A DNA stretch of 64,000 nucleotides, taken from positions 27,279 to 91,278 of the forward strand of contig CAXBDA010000002.1 of the NCBI GenBank assembly GCA_963974595.1, given 5' to 3'. The notes under the pieces were generated by a model, which saw nothing but the letters and a program-made list of their open reading frames with translations, was not told where the DNA came from and searched no databases. The stretch is from PZPK01 sp963974595. GTDB taxonomy: Bacteria > Pseudomonadota > Gammaproteobacteria > Pseudomonadales > Oleiphilaceae. The position numbers were made by a program, and so were the translations under genes. Positions 50,768 through 59,654 of the stretch are shown here, piece after piece (position 1 is the stretch's first letter; each line of letters opens with the position of its first letter).

Positions 50768-52861
50768 TTACTTCCTCTCAGCTTCTCTTTTTGCTCTTTC
50801 TGCTGCGATAACTTCTTCAGCAACATTTGCTGGACAAGGTGCATAGCGTTCAAATTCCATAGAGAATTGACCGCGACCAGAAGTCATTGTACGCAGGTGA
50901 CCGATATAACCAAACATTTCTGAAAGAGGCACATCAGCTTTAACACGAACGCCAGTGGCGCCTGCTTCTTGATCTTTAATCATGCCACGACGACGATTCA
51001 AGTCACCAATGACATCACCTACGTGATCTTCAGGTGTGAAAACGTCAACTTTCATGATGGGCTCAAGAAGTTGAGGGCCTGCTTTAGGCATAGACTGACG
51101 GAATGCGCCTTTTGCTGCGATTTCGAATGCTACGGCAGAGGAGTCAACTGCGTGGAAACCACCATCATAAAGTTCGACTTCAACATCCAGCACAGGGAAG
51201 CGCGCTAGAGGGCCTTCTGTCATCATGACACGGAAGCCTTTTTCAATAGCAGGGAAGAATTCTTTTGGTACATTACCGCCGACAACTGAAGACGTAAATG
51301 TGAAGCCAGTATTCGACTCGCCAGGTTTGATGCGATAGTCGATTTTACCAAACTGACCAGAACCACCCGATTGCTTCTTATGCGTGTAAGAATCTTCGAT
51401 TGGTGTAGTGATTGTTTCTCTATATGCTACCTGAGGCTTACCAACCACTAAGTCAACACCATAAGTACGCTTAAGAATGTCTACTTTAATGTCTAGGTGA
51501 AGCTCACCCATGCCTTTTAGGATGGTTTCGCCAGAGTCTTCGTCTGTTTCAACGCGGAAAGAGGGGTCTTCTGCAACCATTTTACCGATCGCAATACCCA
51601 TTTTCTCAGAGCCACCTTTATCTTTTGGTGCAACAGCGATAGAAATAACTGGCTCTGGGAATACCATAGCTTCAAGCGTACATTCGTGTTTAACATCACA
51701 TAAGGTGTGACCCGTTTGAACGTTCTTCATGCCAACCACAGCAAGAATGTCACCAGCTTGAGCTGCATCGATTTCATTGCGATCATCTGCTTGCATTTCA
51801 ACCATACGGCCAATACGTTCAGTTTTACCTGTCGCCGAGTTAAGTACAGTATCGCCTTTATTTAACTTACCTGAGTAGATGCGCAAAAAGGTCAGTGCAC
51901 CGAAGCGGTCATCCATGATCTTGAATGCAAGTGCTCGGAATGGCTCATCGGCAGATACGATTGCCTTTTCACCCGTTGGGTTGCCTTCTTCATCAGTAAG
52001 ATCTTGTGGGTCAACTTCAGTCGGGCTAGGAAGATAGTCAACAACAGCATCAAGAAGTAATTGCATGCCTTTGTTTTTGAATGCTGAACCACAATAAGTT
52101 GGGAAGAAATCAAGTTTACGCGTACCGTCACGGATACAGCGCTTAAGATCTTCAGTAGATGGTTCGGTACCTTCTTCAAGGTAAGCCATCATTACGTCTT
52201 CATCTTGCTCAACGGCAGTTTCGATTAATTGCTCGCGATACATTTCAACATCGTCAAGCATGTCTTCCGGGATGTCTTTAATTTCATAGTTTTCTGGCTG
52301 GCCAGAATCGTCCCATATAAACGCTTTGCGAGTGATTAAGTCAACGACACCCACAAATTCATCTTCACGGCCAATTGGAAGAACCATGATAAGCGGATTA
52401 GCGCCCAGTACGTTTTTAACTTGATCTGTTACACGTAAGAAGTCTGCACCAATACGGTCAAGCTTGTTTACGAAAATAATACGCGCAACTTCAGAATCAT
52501 TAGCATAACGCCAGTTAGTTTCTGATTGAGGCTCAACACCGCCTGAACCACAGAAGACACCTACGCCACCATCTAGAACTTTTAAAGAGCGATAAACTTC
52601 AACGGTGAAGTCAACGTGTCCTGGTGTGTCAATTACGTTGAATCTGTGATCTTTCCAGAAACAGCTAACGGCTGCTGACTGGATAGTAATGCCACGCTCG
52701 GCTTCTTGGTCCATGAAGTCGGTAGTTGATTCGCCATCATGAACTTCACCAAGCTTATGAATTTTACCTGTTAGCTTCAAGATACGTTCTGTTGTTGTTG
52801 TCTTTCCGGCATCAACGTGAGCGAAGATACCTATATTTCGATATTTGCTTAAATCTGTCAT
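50768..52861 (-). CDS. fusA2: Elongation factor G, second copy type (FusA2/FusB)
   Basis: A 697-residue translational GTPase. G1 is AHVDAGKTTTTERI, G2 RGITIQSAA, G3 DTPGHVDF and G4 NKLDR; domains II-V follow with GELHLDIKVDILKR and the C-terminal GYIGHLRTMTSGRGQFSMEF. The start MTDLSKYRNIGIFAHVD (ATG 52861, GAG upstream) and divergence in the N-terminal region differ from the str-operon EF-G. It is monocistronic and not beside rpsG or tufA, so it is the accessory EF-G that many gammaproteobacteria carry. Whether it works in translocation or ribosome recycling is unknown. Confidence 0.93.
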   Translation of the reverse strand: MTDLSKYRNIGIFAHVDAGKTTTTERILKLTGKIHKLGEVHDGESTTDFMDQEAERGITIQSAAVSCFWKDHRFNVIDTPGHVDFTVEVYRSLKVLDGGVGVFCGSGGVEPQSETNWRYANDSEVARIIFVNKLDRIGADFLRVTDQVKNVLGANPLIMVLPIGREDEFVGVVDLITRKAFIWDDSGQPENYEIKDIPEDMLDDVEMYREQLIETAVEQDEDVMMAYLEEGTEPSTEDLKRCIRDGTRKLDFFPTYCGSAFKNKGMQLLLDAVVDYLPSPTEVDPQDLTDEEGNPTGEKAIVSADEPFRALAFKIMDDRFGALTFLRIYSGKLNKGDTVLNSATGKTERIGRMVEMQADDRNEIDAAQAGDILAVVGMKNVQTGHTLCDVKHECTLEAMVFPEPVISIAVAPKDKGGSEKMGIAIGKMVAEDPSFRVETDEDSGETILKGMGELHLDIKVDILKRTYGVDLVVGKPQVAYRETITTPIEDSYTHKKQSGGSGQFGKIDYRIKPGESNTGFTFTSSVVGGNVPKEFFPAIEKGFRVMMTEGPLARFPVLDVEVELYDGGFHAVDSSAVAFEIAAKGAFRQSMPKAGPQLLEPIMKVDVFTPEDHVGDVIGDLNRRRGMIKDQEAGATGVRVKADVPLSEMFGYIGHLRTMTSGRGQFSMEFERYAPCPANVAEEVIAAERAKREAERK

Positions 52862-52976
52862 TACTATACTCAATAAGTCAGGGCGGAAAATTGCGCTGTA
52901 GTATACAGGTTTTTTTCAACTTGTATGAAAAAAAAAGTAACTATTTGCCAGAGCAATTAAAAAATTGATCTTTGCC

Positions 52977-53222
52977 TCATTTTTTCGCCTCATTTTTAAA
53001 CCAAGGACTTTTGCTTAGCGTGATATAAAGTGCTTCTACTTTTGTCCTTGCCCAGGGAGTTTTTCTTAAAAATTTTAAACTTGATTTAACGCTAGGGTCT
53101 TTTTGAAAACATCGTATCGGGATTTGTTTACCCAACTCTTCCCAGCCATAGTGTGCTTCAAGGCGGGTCACTATCATTTCAAGGGTGACACCATGAAGTG
53201 GCTCATGAGATTTATCGTGCAT
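52977..53222 (-). CDS. VF530 family (DUF2132) DNA-binding protein
   Basis: An 81-residue protein matching the VF530/DUF2132 family along its whole length: LHGVTLEMIVTRLEAHYGWEE, IRCFQKDPSVKSSLKFLRKT and PWARTKVEALY. The family structure resembles a small helical DNA-binding fold; biological role unknown. GGAG sits six bases before the ATG. It lies 32 bases downstream of the CvfB-like gene on the same strand, so the two may be co-transcribed. Confidence 0.92.
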   Translation of the reverse strand: MHDKSHEPLHGVTLEMIVTRLEAHYGWEELGKQIPIRCFQKDPSVKSSLKFLRKTPWARTKVEALYITLSKSPWFKNEAKK

Positions 53223-53254
53223 ATTTGCTCCGTAACTTGCTGTCAGTATAGACC

Positions 53255-54100
53255 TTAATTATGAGTATTTGATATTAAATAAATGCCGTCAGTTTCGATA
53301 CGAATAAGTTTTTTCTTATAAAGTGTGCCGATAGCTGTTTTATATGATTTCTTACTTGTGCTTAATTGGTCATAGATATCTTCAGGAAGACTCTTGTCAG
53401 ATAGCGCTAAATACCCGCCATTTTTTTGAAGAAGCAATAAAACCTTTTCAGCTAACGAATCGATTTTTGCAAAGCCGGGCGCATGGAGTGATAAGTCTAT
53501 TTTCCCGTCTTCTCTTATTCGCTTGATAAAGCCAGATACTTTTTGGCCTATTTTAAGAGGCTTAACGACATCGCTGTAGAATAAAACGCCCCAGTTTTTA
53601 TGGTCAATTACCGCGCTATAACCTATATCTGTTTTTTCATCTATATGAAGTGTGACTGCTTGGCCATGAGCGTAACCTTGTGGATCTCGTTCAATGTACT
53701 TATTCAGCTTGGTCGAGCCGGCTATTCGGTGTGTTTCGCTGTCGCTATATAGGTAAACCAAGTAGCTACTGCCTTCTTTTAAGGGCTTGTGTTGCTCACT
53801 AAAAGGTACCAGTAAATCTTTAGGTAAGCCCCAGTCAAAAAAAGCGCCTATTTTATTGACAGAAATACATTGCAAATAAGCGACTTCGCCAACCTGTGCT
53901 TTGGGTGTTTGAGTCGTTGCTATATATCGGTCTTCTGAGTCGAGATAGATAAACACATTCAGGGGATCACCTATCTCACAATCTTCAGGAACATATCGCT
54001 TGGGAAGAAGGATTTCTCCTAGCCAACCACCTTGCAGATAAGCGCCATGATTTTCTAGTTTGATGACTTCTAATAAATTCTTTCGGCCAATATTTGCCAA
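53255..54100 (-). CDS. CvfB-like S1 RNA-binding protein
   Basis: A 281-residue protein beginning at TTG (54100) with AGGTGA at proper spacing and no nearby in-frame ATG. It shows the CvfB/YitL layout: several S1-like OB folds (GAYLQGGWLGEILLPKRYV near residue 20; NKIGAFFDWGLPKDLLVPFSE near 85; NWGVLFYSDVVKPLKIGQKVSGFIKRIREDGKIDLSL near 170-205) and a C-terminal winged helix (DQLSTSKKSYKTAIGTLYKKKLIRI). CvfB proteins bind RNA and affect virulence factor expression in staphylococci; the role in gammaproteobacteria is unclear. Confidence 0.9.
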   Translation of the reverse strand: MANIGRKNLLEVIKLENHGAYLQGGWLGEILLPKRYVPEDCEIGDPLNVFIYLDSEDRYIATTQTPKAQVGEVAYLQCISVNKIGAFFDWGLPKDLLVPFSEQHKPLKEGSSYLVYLYSDSETHRIAGSTKLNKYIERDPQGYAHGQAVTLHIDEKTDIGYSAVIDHKNWGVLFYSDVVKPLKIGQKVSGFIKRIREDGKIDLSLHAPGFAKIDSLAEKVLLLLQKNGGYLALSDKSLPEDIYDQLSTSKKSYKTAIGTLYKKKLIRIETDGIYLISNTHN

Positions 54101-54227
54101 TGTTTCACCTATTACAAAGATATTGAAAAGGCGCCAAGTTTATATGTCTTTATGGGTGAACACTACTGTTTATCTCTTGAGTGAAAAGATATTGTTTTAA
54201 GTGTTTATATAATTATGAAAAGGCAAG

Positions 54228-54428
54228 TTAGGGCTCATTTTTTTCAGAATTAATCGGCTGAACAAATTTACCTAAATTATTCTGAGTGATAACGGGGGCA
54301 TTTTTTACAGCAAGACTAATAGTGATGATACTGGCGATCACCACAGAGCTGGGCAGTGAAATGAGGAACCAGGGCCAAAATTGTTTATACCAAGGTTTTG
54401 TATCAGTAACTTGACGAGATGTATTCAT
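54228..54428 (-). CDS. Very short CcoH/FixH-like protein
   Basis: A 66-residue protein from the ATG at 54428 (GGAAA upstream). KPWYKQFWPWFLISLPSSVV followed by a single hydrophobic helix looks like the N-terminal anchor of FixH/CcoH, an assembly factor for cbb3 oxidase. Typical FixH is ~150-180 residues with a periplasmic domain; here only ~20 residues follow the helix. The position, 30 bases after ccoG, is right for ccoH. The short length is real in the sequence: the frame closes at a stop. Whether it is functional or decayed is open. Confidence 0.7.
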   Translation of the reverse strand: MNTSRQVTDTKPWYKQFWPWFLISLPSSVVIASIITISLAVKNAPVITQNNLGKFVQPINSEKNEP

Positions 54429-54458
54429 GTGTTTTTCCAAAAGCCTTATTTATCAATG

Positions 54459-55868
54459 TTATTGAGGGCTAAAGAAACGAGAACTTTCTTTAACGCTAAC
54501 CCTGTTATCACCAATATTTGTTATAATCGTAAACTCTATTGATTGAATAGCCACTTCTAGCTCACTTGCTTTTGCTGTAAGGGTGACGGCCATGTTTCCA
54601 AGTTTGCCAGGAGCAACACTTTTGTTTCTATCGTAGTTTATCTCGCCATTGATGCCTGATACATCGATTTGATAGGTTTGAGCAGACTTTCCTTTATTCA
54701 TTAATTTAAAATTATACACATTTTGAATATGTTCAGCATCAATCACTCGGTAGAGAACACCTCTATCTCGTAAAATATCCACAGCTAAAGGGCTACGCAT
54801 TGCAATAGCAACAATAAATGCCACAAAAAGAATACTCAGTAAACAGGCATAAATGATGATTCTGGGGCGTAAAAGTTTTGTTTTCCCATGATGCATAGCG
54901 TGTTCAGTAGTGTAGCGAATTAAACCTTTAGGTTTGTCCACTTTGTCCATAACTTGGTCGCACATATCAATACAGGCAGCGCAGCCAATACATTCATATT
55001 GTAGACCTTCGCGAATATCTATGCCTGTAGGGCAGACTTGAACACATAGTGTACAGTCGACACAATCACCAGCAGCATCGGTCATTTTAATTCTTTTCTT
55101 GCCTTTGACTCTAGGTTCGCCACGATTGTCATCATATGAAACAATTAAAGTATCCTTATCAAACATAGCACTCTGGAATCGTGCATAAGGGCACATATAT
55201 AAGCAAACTTGCTCTCTTAAATAACCCGCATTGCCGTAAGTTGCTAAACCATAAAATAATATCCAGAAAGTTTCCCATGGGCCTAGAGCATAATTTCCTG
55301 AAAAACTTTTGAGTACTGAGTCACCTAATTCTCGAATCGGAGTGAAGTAGCCTACTAAGGTAAATCCTGTCCATAAAGAGAAGCTTAGCCACACAATCTG
55401 TTTTAATCCGCGTTTGCGTATTTTTAGTAAATTCCAAGGTGATTTTTCTAGTTTTTTCTGGGCACCTCTATTGCCCTCAATAAACCGCTCTATCCAGACA
55501 AAAGCTTCTGTCCAAGCAGTTTCTGGGCAGGCATAGCCACACCAGAGTCGGCCTGCTAGCGCGGTAAAAAAAAATAAACCCAGCGCAGCCATAATGAGCA
55601 GCCATGCTAGGAAGAAAAAGTCTTGTGGCCAAAATGTAAGCCAAAAAATGTGGAACTGACGAGCAGGTAGGTCGAACAGAATAGCCTGATGGTCACCCCA
55701 ATTAACCCAAGCAAGCCCATAATATAAGCCAAGCAGAAGAAACAGTATGCTTTTGCGGATGGTTTGAAAAACACCCTTTACTTCGCGTGTATGCACCTTC
55801 TCATGACTTGCATAAAGGTTGCTATCAGAAGATTTGAAACGATGGGCGATTTTGTTTTCGATATCCAT
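54459..55868 (-). CDS. ccoG: Cytochrome c oxidase accessory protein CcoG (FixG)
   Basis: A 469-residue membrane iron-sulfur protein needed for cbb3 oxidase assembly, reported to act as a cupric reductase. Multiple hydrophobic helices (~35-60, 85-110, 150-175, 190-215, 335-360) surround the motif FFTALAGRLWCGYACPETAW. Two 4Fe-4S clusters are bound by CVDCTLCVQVCPTGID and CIGCAACIDMC. The C-terminal ~110 residues form an Ig-like periplasmic domain. It is downstream of ccoNOQP and a small membrane-protein gene. Confidence 0.95.
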   Translation of the reverse strand: MDIENKIAHRFKSSDSNLYASHEKVHTREVKGVFQTIRKSILFLLLGLYYGLAWVNWGDHQAILFDLPARQFHIFWLTFWPQDFFFLAWLLIMAALGLFFFTALAGRLWCGYACPETAWTEAFVWIERFIEGNRGAQKKLEKSPWNLLKIRKRGLKQIVWLSFSLWTGFTLVGYFTPIRELGDSVLKSFSGNYALGPWETFWILFYGLATYGNAGYLREQVCLYMCPYARFQSAMFDKDTLIVSYDDNRGEPRVKGKKRIKMTDAAGDCVDCTLCVQVCPTGIDIREGLQYECIGCAACIDMCDQVMDKVDKPKGLIRYTTEHAMHHGKTKLLRPRIIIYACLLSILFVAFIVAIAMRSPLAVDILRDRGVLYRVIDAEHIQNVYNFKLMNKGKSAQTYQIDVSGINGEINYDRNKSVAPGKLGNMAVTLTAKASELEVAIQSIEFTIITNIGDNRVSVKESSRFFSPQ

Positions 55869-55921
55869 AATGTCTTCTTTACTAATGAAATTTGTTTTCA
55901 GTATTTCGAGATAAGGCCTAC

Positions 55922-56239
55922 TTATTCAGGCAGTGAACGCTGTCTCTTTGAAAGAGGTAAAGCGAGAAGAATGACGCTACCTAGGGTGGTGGAAAAGCCA
56001 AATAACCAGAACAATAAAAATCCTGCGGTATACATTGCTTGAGCGCTCCAGTTGATAAAAAATGTAGCAAGTTTACCGAGTGAGATTGGGTCGAAAGTGG
56101 CGAAAAATATCATACTTGCGATGCCAGAAAACATAAAAGAAACCCATGTCATGACACCGATAGAGCGCCATAAAACTTTGGCTTGTAATTCCTCTTCCGG
56201 AACAATTTTCCCTAAACTCGAAATAAGGGTTTTAATCAT
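55922..56239 (-). CDS. Small membrane protein in the cbb3 oxidase cluster
   Basis: A 105-residue protein with two hydrophobic helices (~29-48 VMTWVSFMFSGIASMIFFAT and ~70-92 YTAGFLLFWLFGFSTTLGSVILL). A charged N-terminus (IVPEEELQAKVLWRS) and basic C-terminus flank them. It sits between ccoP and ccoG on the same strand, preceded by a 14-bp hairpin. No family recognised with certainty; similar small genes occur in cbb3 operons of related marine bacteria as far as I recall. A role in oxidase assembly is inferred from place only. Confidence 0.78.
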   Translation of the reverse strand: MIKTLISSLGKIVPEEELQAKVLWRSIGVMTWVSFMFSGIASMIFFATFDPISLGKLATFFINWSAQAMYTAGFLLFWLFGFSTTLGSVILLALPLSKRQRSLPE

Positions 56240-56277
56240 AAGCTGCTCTTTAGTCGTGTCATTGTGTCGTTTTTTAT

Positions 56278-56315
56278 GAGCATTGCCTAACGCATATGTG
56301 AGTTAGGCAATGCTC
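56278..56315 (-). other. Perfect 14-bp hairpin between ccoP and the downstream genes
   Basis: GAGCATTGCCTAAC (56278-56291) and GTTAGGCAATGCTC (56302-56315) form a perfect stem with a ten-base loop in the minus-strand transcript 20 bases after the ccoP stop. It is followed on that strand by A's, not T's, so it is not a standard terminator. mRNA stabilisation or partial termination between structural and accessory genes is possible. Confidence 0.6.
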
Positions 56316-56334
56316 AGGATTATCTTAAAATCCC

Positions 56335-57213
56335 CTATAAAGACAGTACATATGCAGATAATACTTTAGCTTCTTGCTCGCTAAATAAATGCTGATGCGC
56401 TGGCATTTTTCCTGAACGTCCATCTTTAAGGGTGGTTTCAATATCTTTTAATAAGCCGCCATATAACCAAATATTATCCGTTAGGTTAGGTGCACCTAGC
56501 ATCTGATTTCCTTTTCCGTCAGCGCCATGACATGCTGCGCATTGGATATCAAATATGGCTTTGCCATCATTAACTTTACCTTGGTCGGTTGCTTTATTAC
56601 TTAAGCTAAGAACGTACTGAGCAACAGCAGAACGTTGATCGTCAGGTAATATAGCGCCGTAAGCTGGCATCATCCCTTGACGGCCAAACAAAATTGAATG
56701 CTGTACATTCTCAATTGCATCCCCATATAGCCAATCGCTATCAGTAAGATTAGGGAAGCCTTTCGAGCCCTGTCCGTCTGAACCGTGACACATCGCACAA
56801 TTGTTGGCAAATAAGCGAGAAGCGGTATTCATCGCGTCATCATTCGCCTGAAGATCTTTTGTATTCATTCCTTCAAATTGCTTGAAGTAATCAGCTCGGT
56901 CTGTCCGGTTTTGATCCATTTGAGTTTCTAGCTGATTAAGTTGTGTCCAGCCTAATGAACCTTCGTAATTTCCCAAGGCTGGGTAAAGGTACATATAAAT
57001 CACAGCAAAAATACTGGTTATCACAAACAGATTAAACCACCATTTTGGTAGTGGGTGATTAAGCTCTGTAATGCCGTCCCATTCATGGCCTGTTGATTCA
57101 ACTTGTGAACCATTGGTACCTTTTTTGGACGATGTAGCAAATAGAAGCCACATAACGCCTATCAAGTTTCCAAAAACCAGTACAATGATGTAGATACTCC
57201 ATCCTGTGGTCAT
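56335..57213 (-). CDS. ccoP: cbb3-type cytochrome c oxidase subunit III (CcoP)
   Basis: A 292-residue dihaem cytochrome. Two N-terminal helices (WSIYIIVLVFGNLIGVMWLLF; WFNLFVITSIFAVIYMYLY) are followed by two c-type domains with CAMCH and CAACH haem motifs and axial Met ligands in GMMPAYG and GKMPAH. It passes electrons from soluble cytochrome c to CcoO/CcoN. The start overlaps the ccoQ stop (ATGA). The length is slightly under the usual ~305. Confidence 0.96.
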   Translation of the reverse strand: MTTGWSIYIIVLVFGNLIGVMWLLFATSSKKGTNGSQVESTGHEWDGITELNHPLPKWWFNLFVITSIFAVIYMYLYPALGNYEGSLGWTQLNQLETQMDQNRTDRADYFKQFEGMNTKDLQANDDAMNTASRLFANNCAMCHGSDGQGSKGFPNLTDSDWLYGDAIENVQHSILFGRQGMMPAYGAILPDDQRSAVAQYVLSLSNKATDQGKVNDGKAIFDIQCAACHGADGKGNQMLGAPNLTDNIWLYGGLLKDIETTLKDGRSGKMPAHQHLFSEQEAKVLSAYVLSL

Positions 57214-57425
57214 AGTGATGCCTCTCTTTTATCTTTAGTCACTCTTGATTCAGTATTAGGTGCGCTATCGGTATTGCTCATAGCACCATCTTCAAGAGGT
57301 AAATGCGCCATTCGGTCAAAACTTTCTTTGCGTTTGCCACTCCAGCTCCATATACAGATACCTATGAATAGAAACAGTAACGCGCCAGTCATTATGCCGC
57401 TCATTGTTTGTTGAAATTCACTCAT
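57210..57425 (-). CDS. ccoQ: cbb3-type oxidase subunit CcoQ
   Basis: A 71-residue single-helix protein (GIMTGALLFLFIGICIWSWS) with a hydrophilic tail, typical of CcoQ/FixQ, which stabilises the oxidase complex. It begins five bases after ccoO and overlaps ccoP by four bases. Confidence 0.93.
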   Translation of the reverse strand: MSEFQQTMSGIMTGALLFLFIGICIWSWSGKRKESFDRMAHLPLEDGAMSNTDSAPNTESRVTKDKREASL

Positions 57426-57430
57426 CAGGC

Positions 57431-58036
57431 CTACCTCCCGTTATTTGCTGTGCCCAGCATTTGAAGATAGTCAATCACCGCATCCATCTCAGTTACATTG
57501 CTGAGCGTGCCAGGGGCGTCTTCAATCTCTTGGTCAGAATAGGGGTGGCCTAAGAAGCGAAGCGCTTTCATTTTGTTTTGGATAGTGGATGCATCAACTA
57601 TATTTTCAGCCAACCAAGGAAAGCCAGGCATATTAGATTCCGGAACTAAATCACGTGGATTAATTAAGTGAATGCGGTGCCATTCGTCTGAATAACGAGC
57701 TCCAACACGAGCCAAGTCTGGCCCTGTTCGTTTTGAGCCCCATTGGAACGGGCGATCATAAACAGACTCACCAGCTACCGATGGCGGGCCATAACGTAAT
57801 ACTTCATCTGCAAATGGTCTCACCATTTGAGAGTGGCAGTTATAACAGCCTTCACGGATATATATGTCGCGCCCTGTTAACTGTTTCGCTGTATACGGCT
57901 TGATGCCAGGTGCTGGTTCTGTGGTTTGACTTTGGAACATTAGTGGCACGATCTCGGTTAAACCCGCAACACTAATAACCAGTGCAATTAGTACGCCTAA
58001 AATAGCGGTGTTCTTTTCTATAATTTGGTGACTCAT
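57431..58036 (-). CDS. ccoO: cbb3-type cytochrome c oxidase subunit II (CcoO)
   Basis: A 201-residue monohaem cytochrome. It has one N-terminal helix (TAILGVLIALVISVAGLTEI), the YTAKQLTGRDIYIREGCYNCHSQ block with the CxxCH haem site, and WGSKRTGPDLARVGARYSD and NMPGFPWL with the Met ligand. The start overlaps the ccoN stop by four bases (ATGA). Confidence 0.97.
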   Translation of the reverse strand: MSHQIIEKNTAILGVLIALVISVAGLTEIVPLMFQSQTTEPAPGIKPYTAKQLTGRDIYIREGCYNCHSQMVRPFADEVLRYGPPSVAGESVYDRPFQWGSKRTGPDLARVGARYSDEWHRIHLINPRDLVPESNMPGFPWLAENIVDASTIQNKMKALRFLGHPYSDQEIEDAPGTLSNVTEMDAVIDYLQMLGTANNGR

Positions 58037-59466
58037 TTCGCGGCCTCCACTTTAGCTTCAGTTTTTTCTAGCTCACTTGACGTGAGCGTTTTGATCACGT
58101 TATAAGCCATGATTAACATGCCAACCAAGAACATTAATCCACCAAACATACGAATGACATAATAGGGATAACTTGCTTTGATGCTTTCAATAAAGGTGTA
58201 GGTGAGTGTGCCATCGTCACCCATATCTCTCCACATCAAACCTTGCATAACACCGGCAATCCACATAGAAGCGATATAAAGAACCACACCAATTGTTGCG
58301 ATCCAGAAGTGCGTATTAATTAACGAGTCGCTATGCATTTTTTTCTTGTTGAATAGTTCAGGAATTAACATGTAAACAGAGCCGATAGTGATAAATGCAA
58401 CCCAGCCTAAGGCACCGCTATGTACGTGGCCAATAGTCCAGTCTGTATAATGAGACAGTGCATTGACCGTCTTGATTGACATCATTGGTCCTTCGAAAGT
58501 GGACATGCCATAAAAAGACAATGAAACAACTAAGAATTTCAAAACAGGATCTGAGCGCAATTTATGCCAAGCGCCAGATAAGGTCATAATACCGTTGATC
58601 ATGCCACCCCAAGAAGGGGCTAATAAGACAAGAGAAAATACCATGCCAATAGATTGAGCCCAATCAGGAAGTGCTGTGTACTGTAGATGGTGAGGTCCAG
58701 CCCACATGTAAATTGAGATTAATGCCCAAAAGTGAACGACAGAAAGTCTGTAAGAATAAACCGGCCTTTCAGCACGCTTCGGAATGAAGTAGTACATCAT
58801 TCCGAGGAAAGCAGCCGTTAAGAAAAAGCCTACAGCATTATGGCCATACCACCATTGGGTCATGGCATCTGTTGCGCCAGAGAAAATAGGGTAGGAGTGG
58901 GTCCAGCTTGTTGGTATTTGTAGATTATTGATAATGTGAAGTACGGCGACAGCAATAATGAAAGCAGCATAAAACCAGTTAGCAACATAGATATGCGATA
59001 CCTGACGCTTCACTAAGGTGCCAAAGAAGACTACACCGTAACAGACCCAAATTATCGTAATTAATATGTCTATGGGCCAAATCAATTCAGCATACTCTTT
59101 ACCTTGAGTAAGGCCTAAAGGAAGTGTGATAGCTGCCAATACAATCACTAATTGCCAACCCCAAAAGGTAAATGACGCTAATTTTGGTGCGAACAGGGTT
59201 GTGTGACAGGTTCTCTGGACAATGTAGTAAGACGTGGCAAATAATGCGCAGCCACCAAATGCAAAAATAACCGCATTGGTGTGAAGAGGCCTTAATCGAC
59301 TAAATGTTAAGTAGGGGATGTCAAAGTTCAATACTGGCCACGCAAGTTGTGCAGCAATAATGACACCCACGAGCATGCCAACAATACCCCATACAATCGT
59401 CATGATTGTAAATTGTCGAACTACCCCGTACTGATAGTTTTGTGCGTGAAGTGGCGGATGATTCAT
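58033..59466 (-). CDS. ccoN: cbb3-type cytochrome c oxidase subunit I (CcoN)
   Basis: The catalytic haem-copper subunit, 477 residues from the ATG at 59466; AAGGA upstream and family alignment (NYQYGVVRQFTIMTIVWGIVG) favour this over the longer frame. About twelve hydrophobic helices are present. Histidine ligands are in RPLHTNAVIFAFG, WWYGHNAVGFFLTA, WAGPHHLQY and TIGHVHSGALGW. It is the first gene of ccoNOQP, a high-affinity oxidase for low-oxygen respiration. Upstream are FNR/Anr-like boxes and a -10-like GAGAAT at fitting distance. Confidence 0.97.
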   Translation of the reverse strand: MNHPPLHAQNYQYGVVRQFTIMTIVWGIVGMLVGVIIAAQLAWPVLNFDIPYLTFSRLRPLHTNAVIFAFGGCALFATSYYIVQRTCHTTLFAPKLASFTFWGWQLVIVLAAITLPLGLTQGKEYAELIWPIDILITIIWVCYGVVFFGTLVKRQVSHIYVANWFYAAFIIAVAVLHIINNLQIPTSWTHSYPIFSGATDAMTQWWYGHNAVGFFLTAAFLGMMYYFIPKRAERPVYSYRLSVVHFWALISIYMWAGPHHLQYTALPDWAQSIGMVFSLVLLAPSWGGMINGIMTLSGAWHKLRSDPVLKFLVVSLSFYGMSTFEGPMMSIKTVNALSHYTDWTIGHVHSGALGWVAFITIGSVYMLIPELFNKKKMHSDSLINTHFWIATIGVVLYIASMWIAGVMQGLMWRDMGDDGTLTYTFIESIKASYPYYVIRMFGGLMFLVGMLIMAYNVIKTLTSSELEKTEAKVEAAK

Positions 59467-59543
59467 AAGTTCAAAATTCCTTGTTATTGGTAAAGACTTA
59501 TTTTGTAGCACCATAATTCTCTGGTGGGAGGAGGGCATCTTCC

Positions 59544-59557
59544 TTGATATATATCAA
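59544..59557. promoter_or_regulatory. FNR/Anr box of the ccoNOQP promoter
   Basis: TTGATATATATCAA is a perfect match to TTGAT-N4-ATCAA. If centred at -41.5 for the minus-strand ccoN transcript, transcription would start near 59509, with GAGAAT (complement of 59516-59521) as a 4/6 match -10. This fits a class II FNR-activated promoter. Confidence 0.8.
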
Positions 59558-59593
59558 GTAGTGGGTAGTCATTTTGCGAGTTGATTGGGGTAA

Positions 59594-59607
59594 TTGACTT
59601 AAGTCAA
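59594..59607. promoter_or_regulatory. Second FNR-family palindrome between ccoN and ompW
   Basis: TTGACTTAAGTCAA is a perfect 14-base palindrome with FNR-type half sites (TTGAC instead of TTGAT). Its centre is 50 bases from that of the ccoN box. It could bind FNR/Anr or a Dnr-type relative. Confidence 0.55.
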
Positions 59608-59654
59608 TTGTGAGTGGTTTTATACCTCTTTGAGGGTATTTGTTTTTTTCGGGC

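Noticed and set aside
54228..54428. Frameshifted full-length ccoH
   Set aside because: I looked for the missing periplasmic part in the other frames downstream of the stop and saw no hydrophilic continuation with FixH features; the next 127 bases are AT-rich non-coding sequence.
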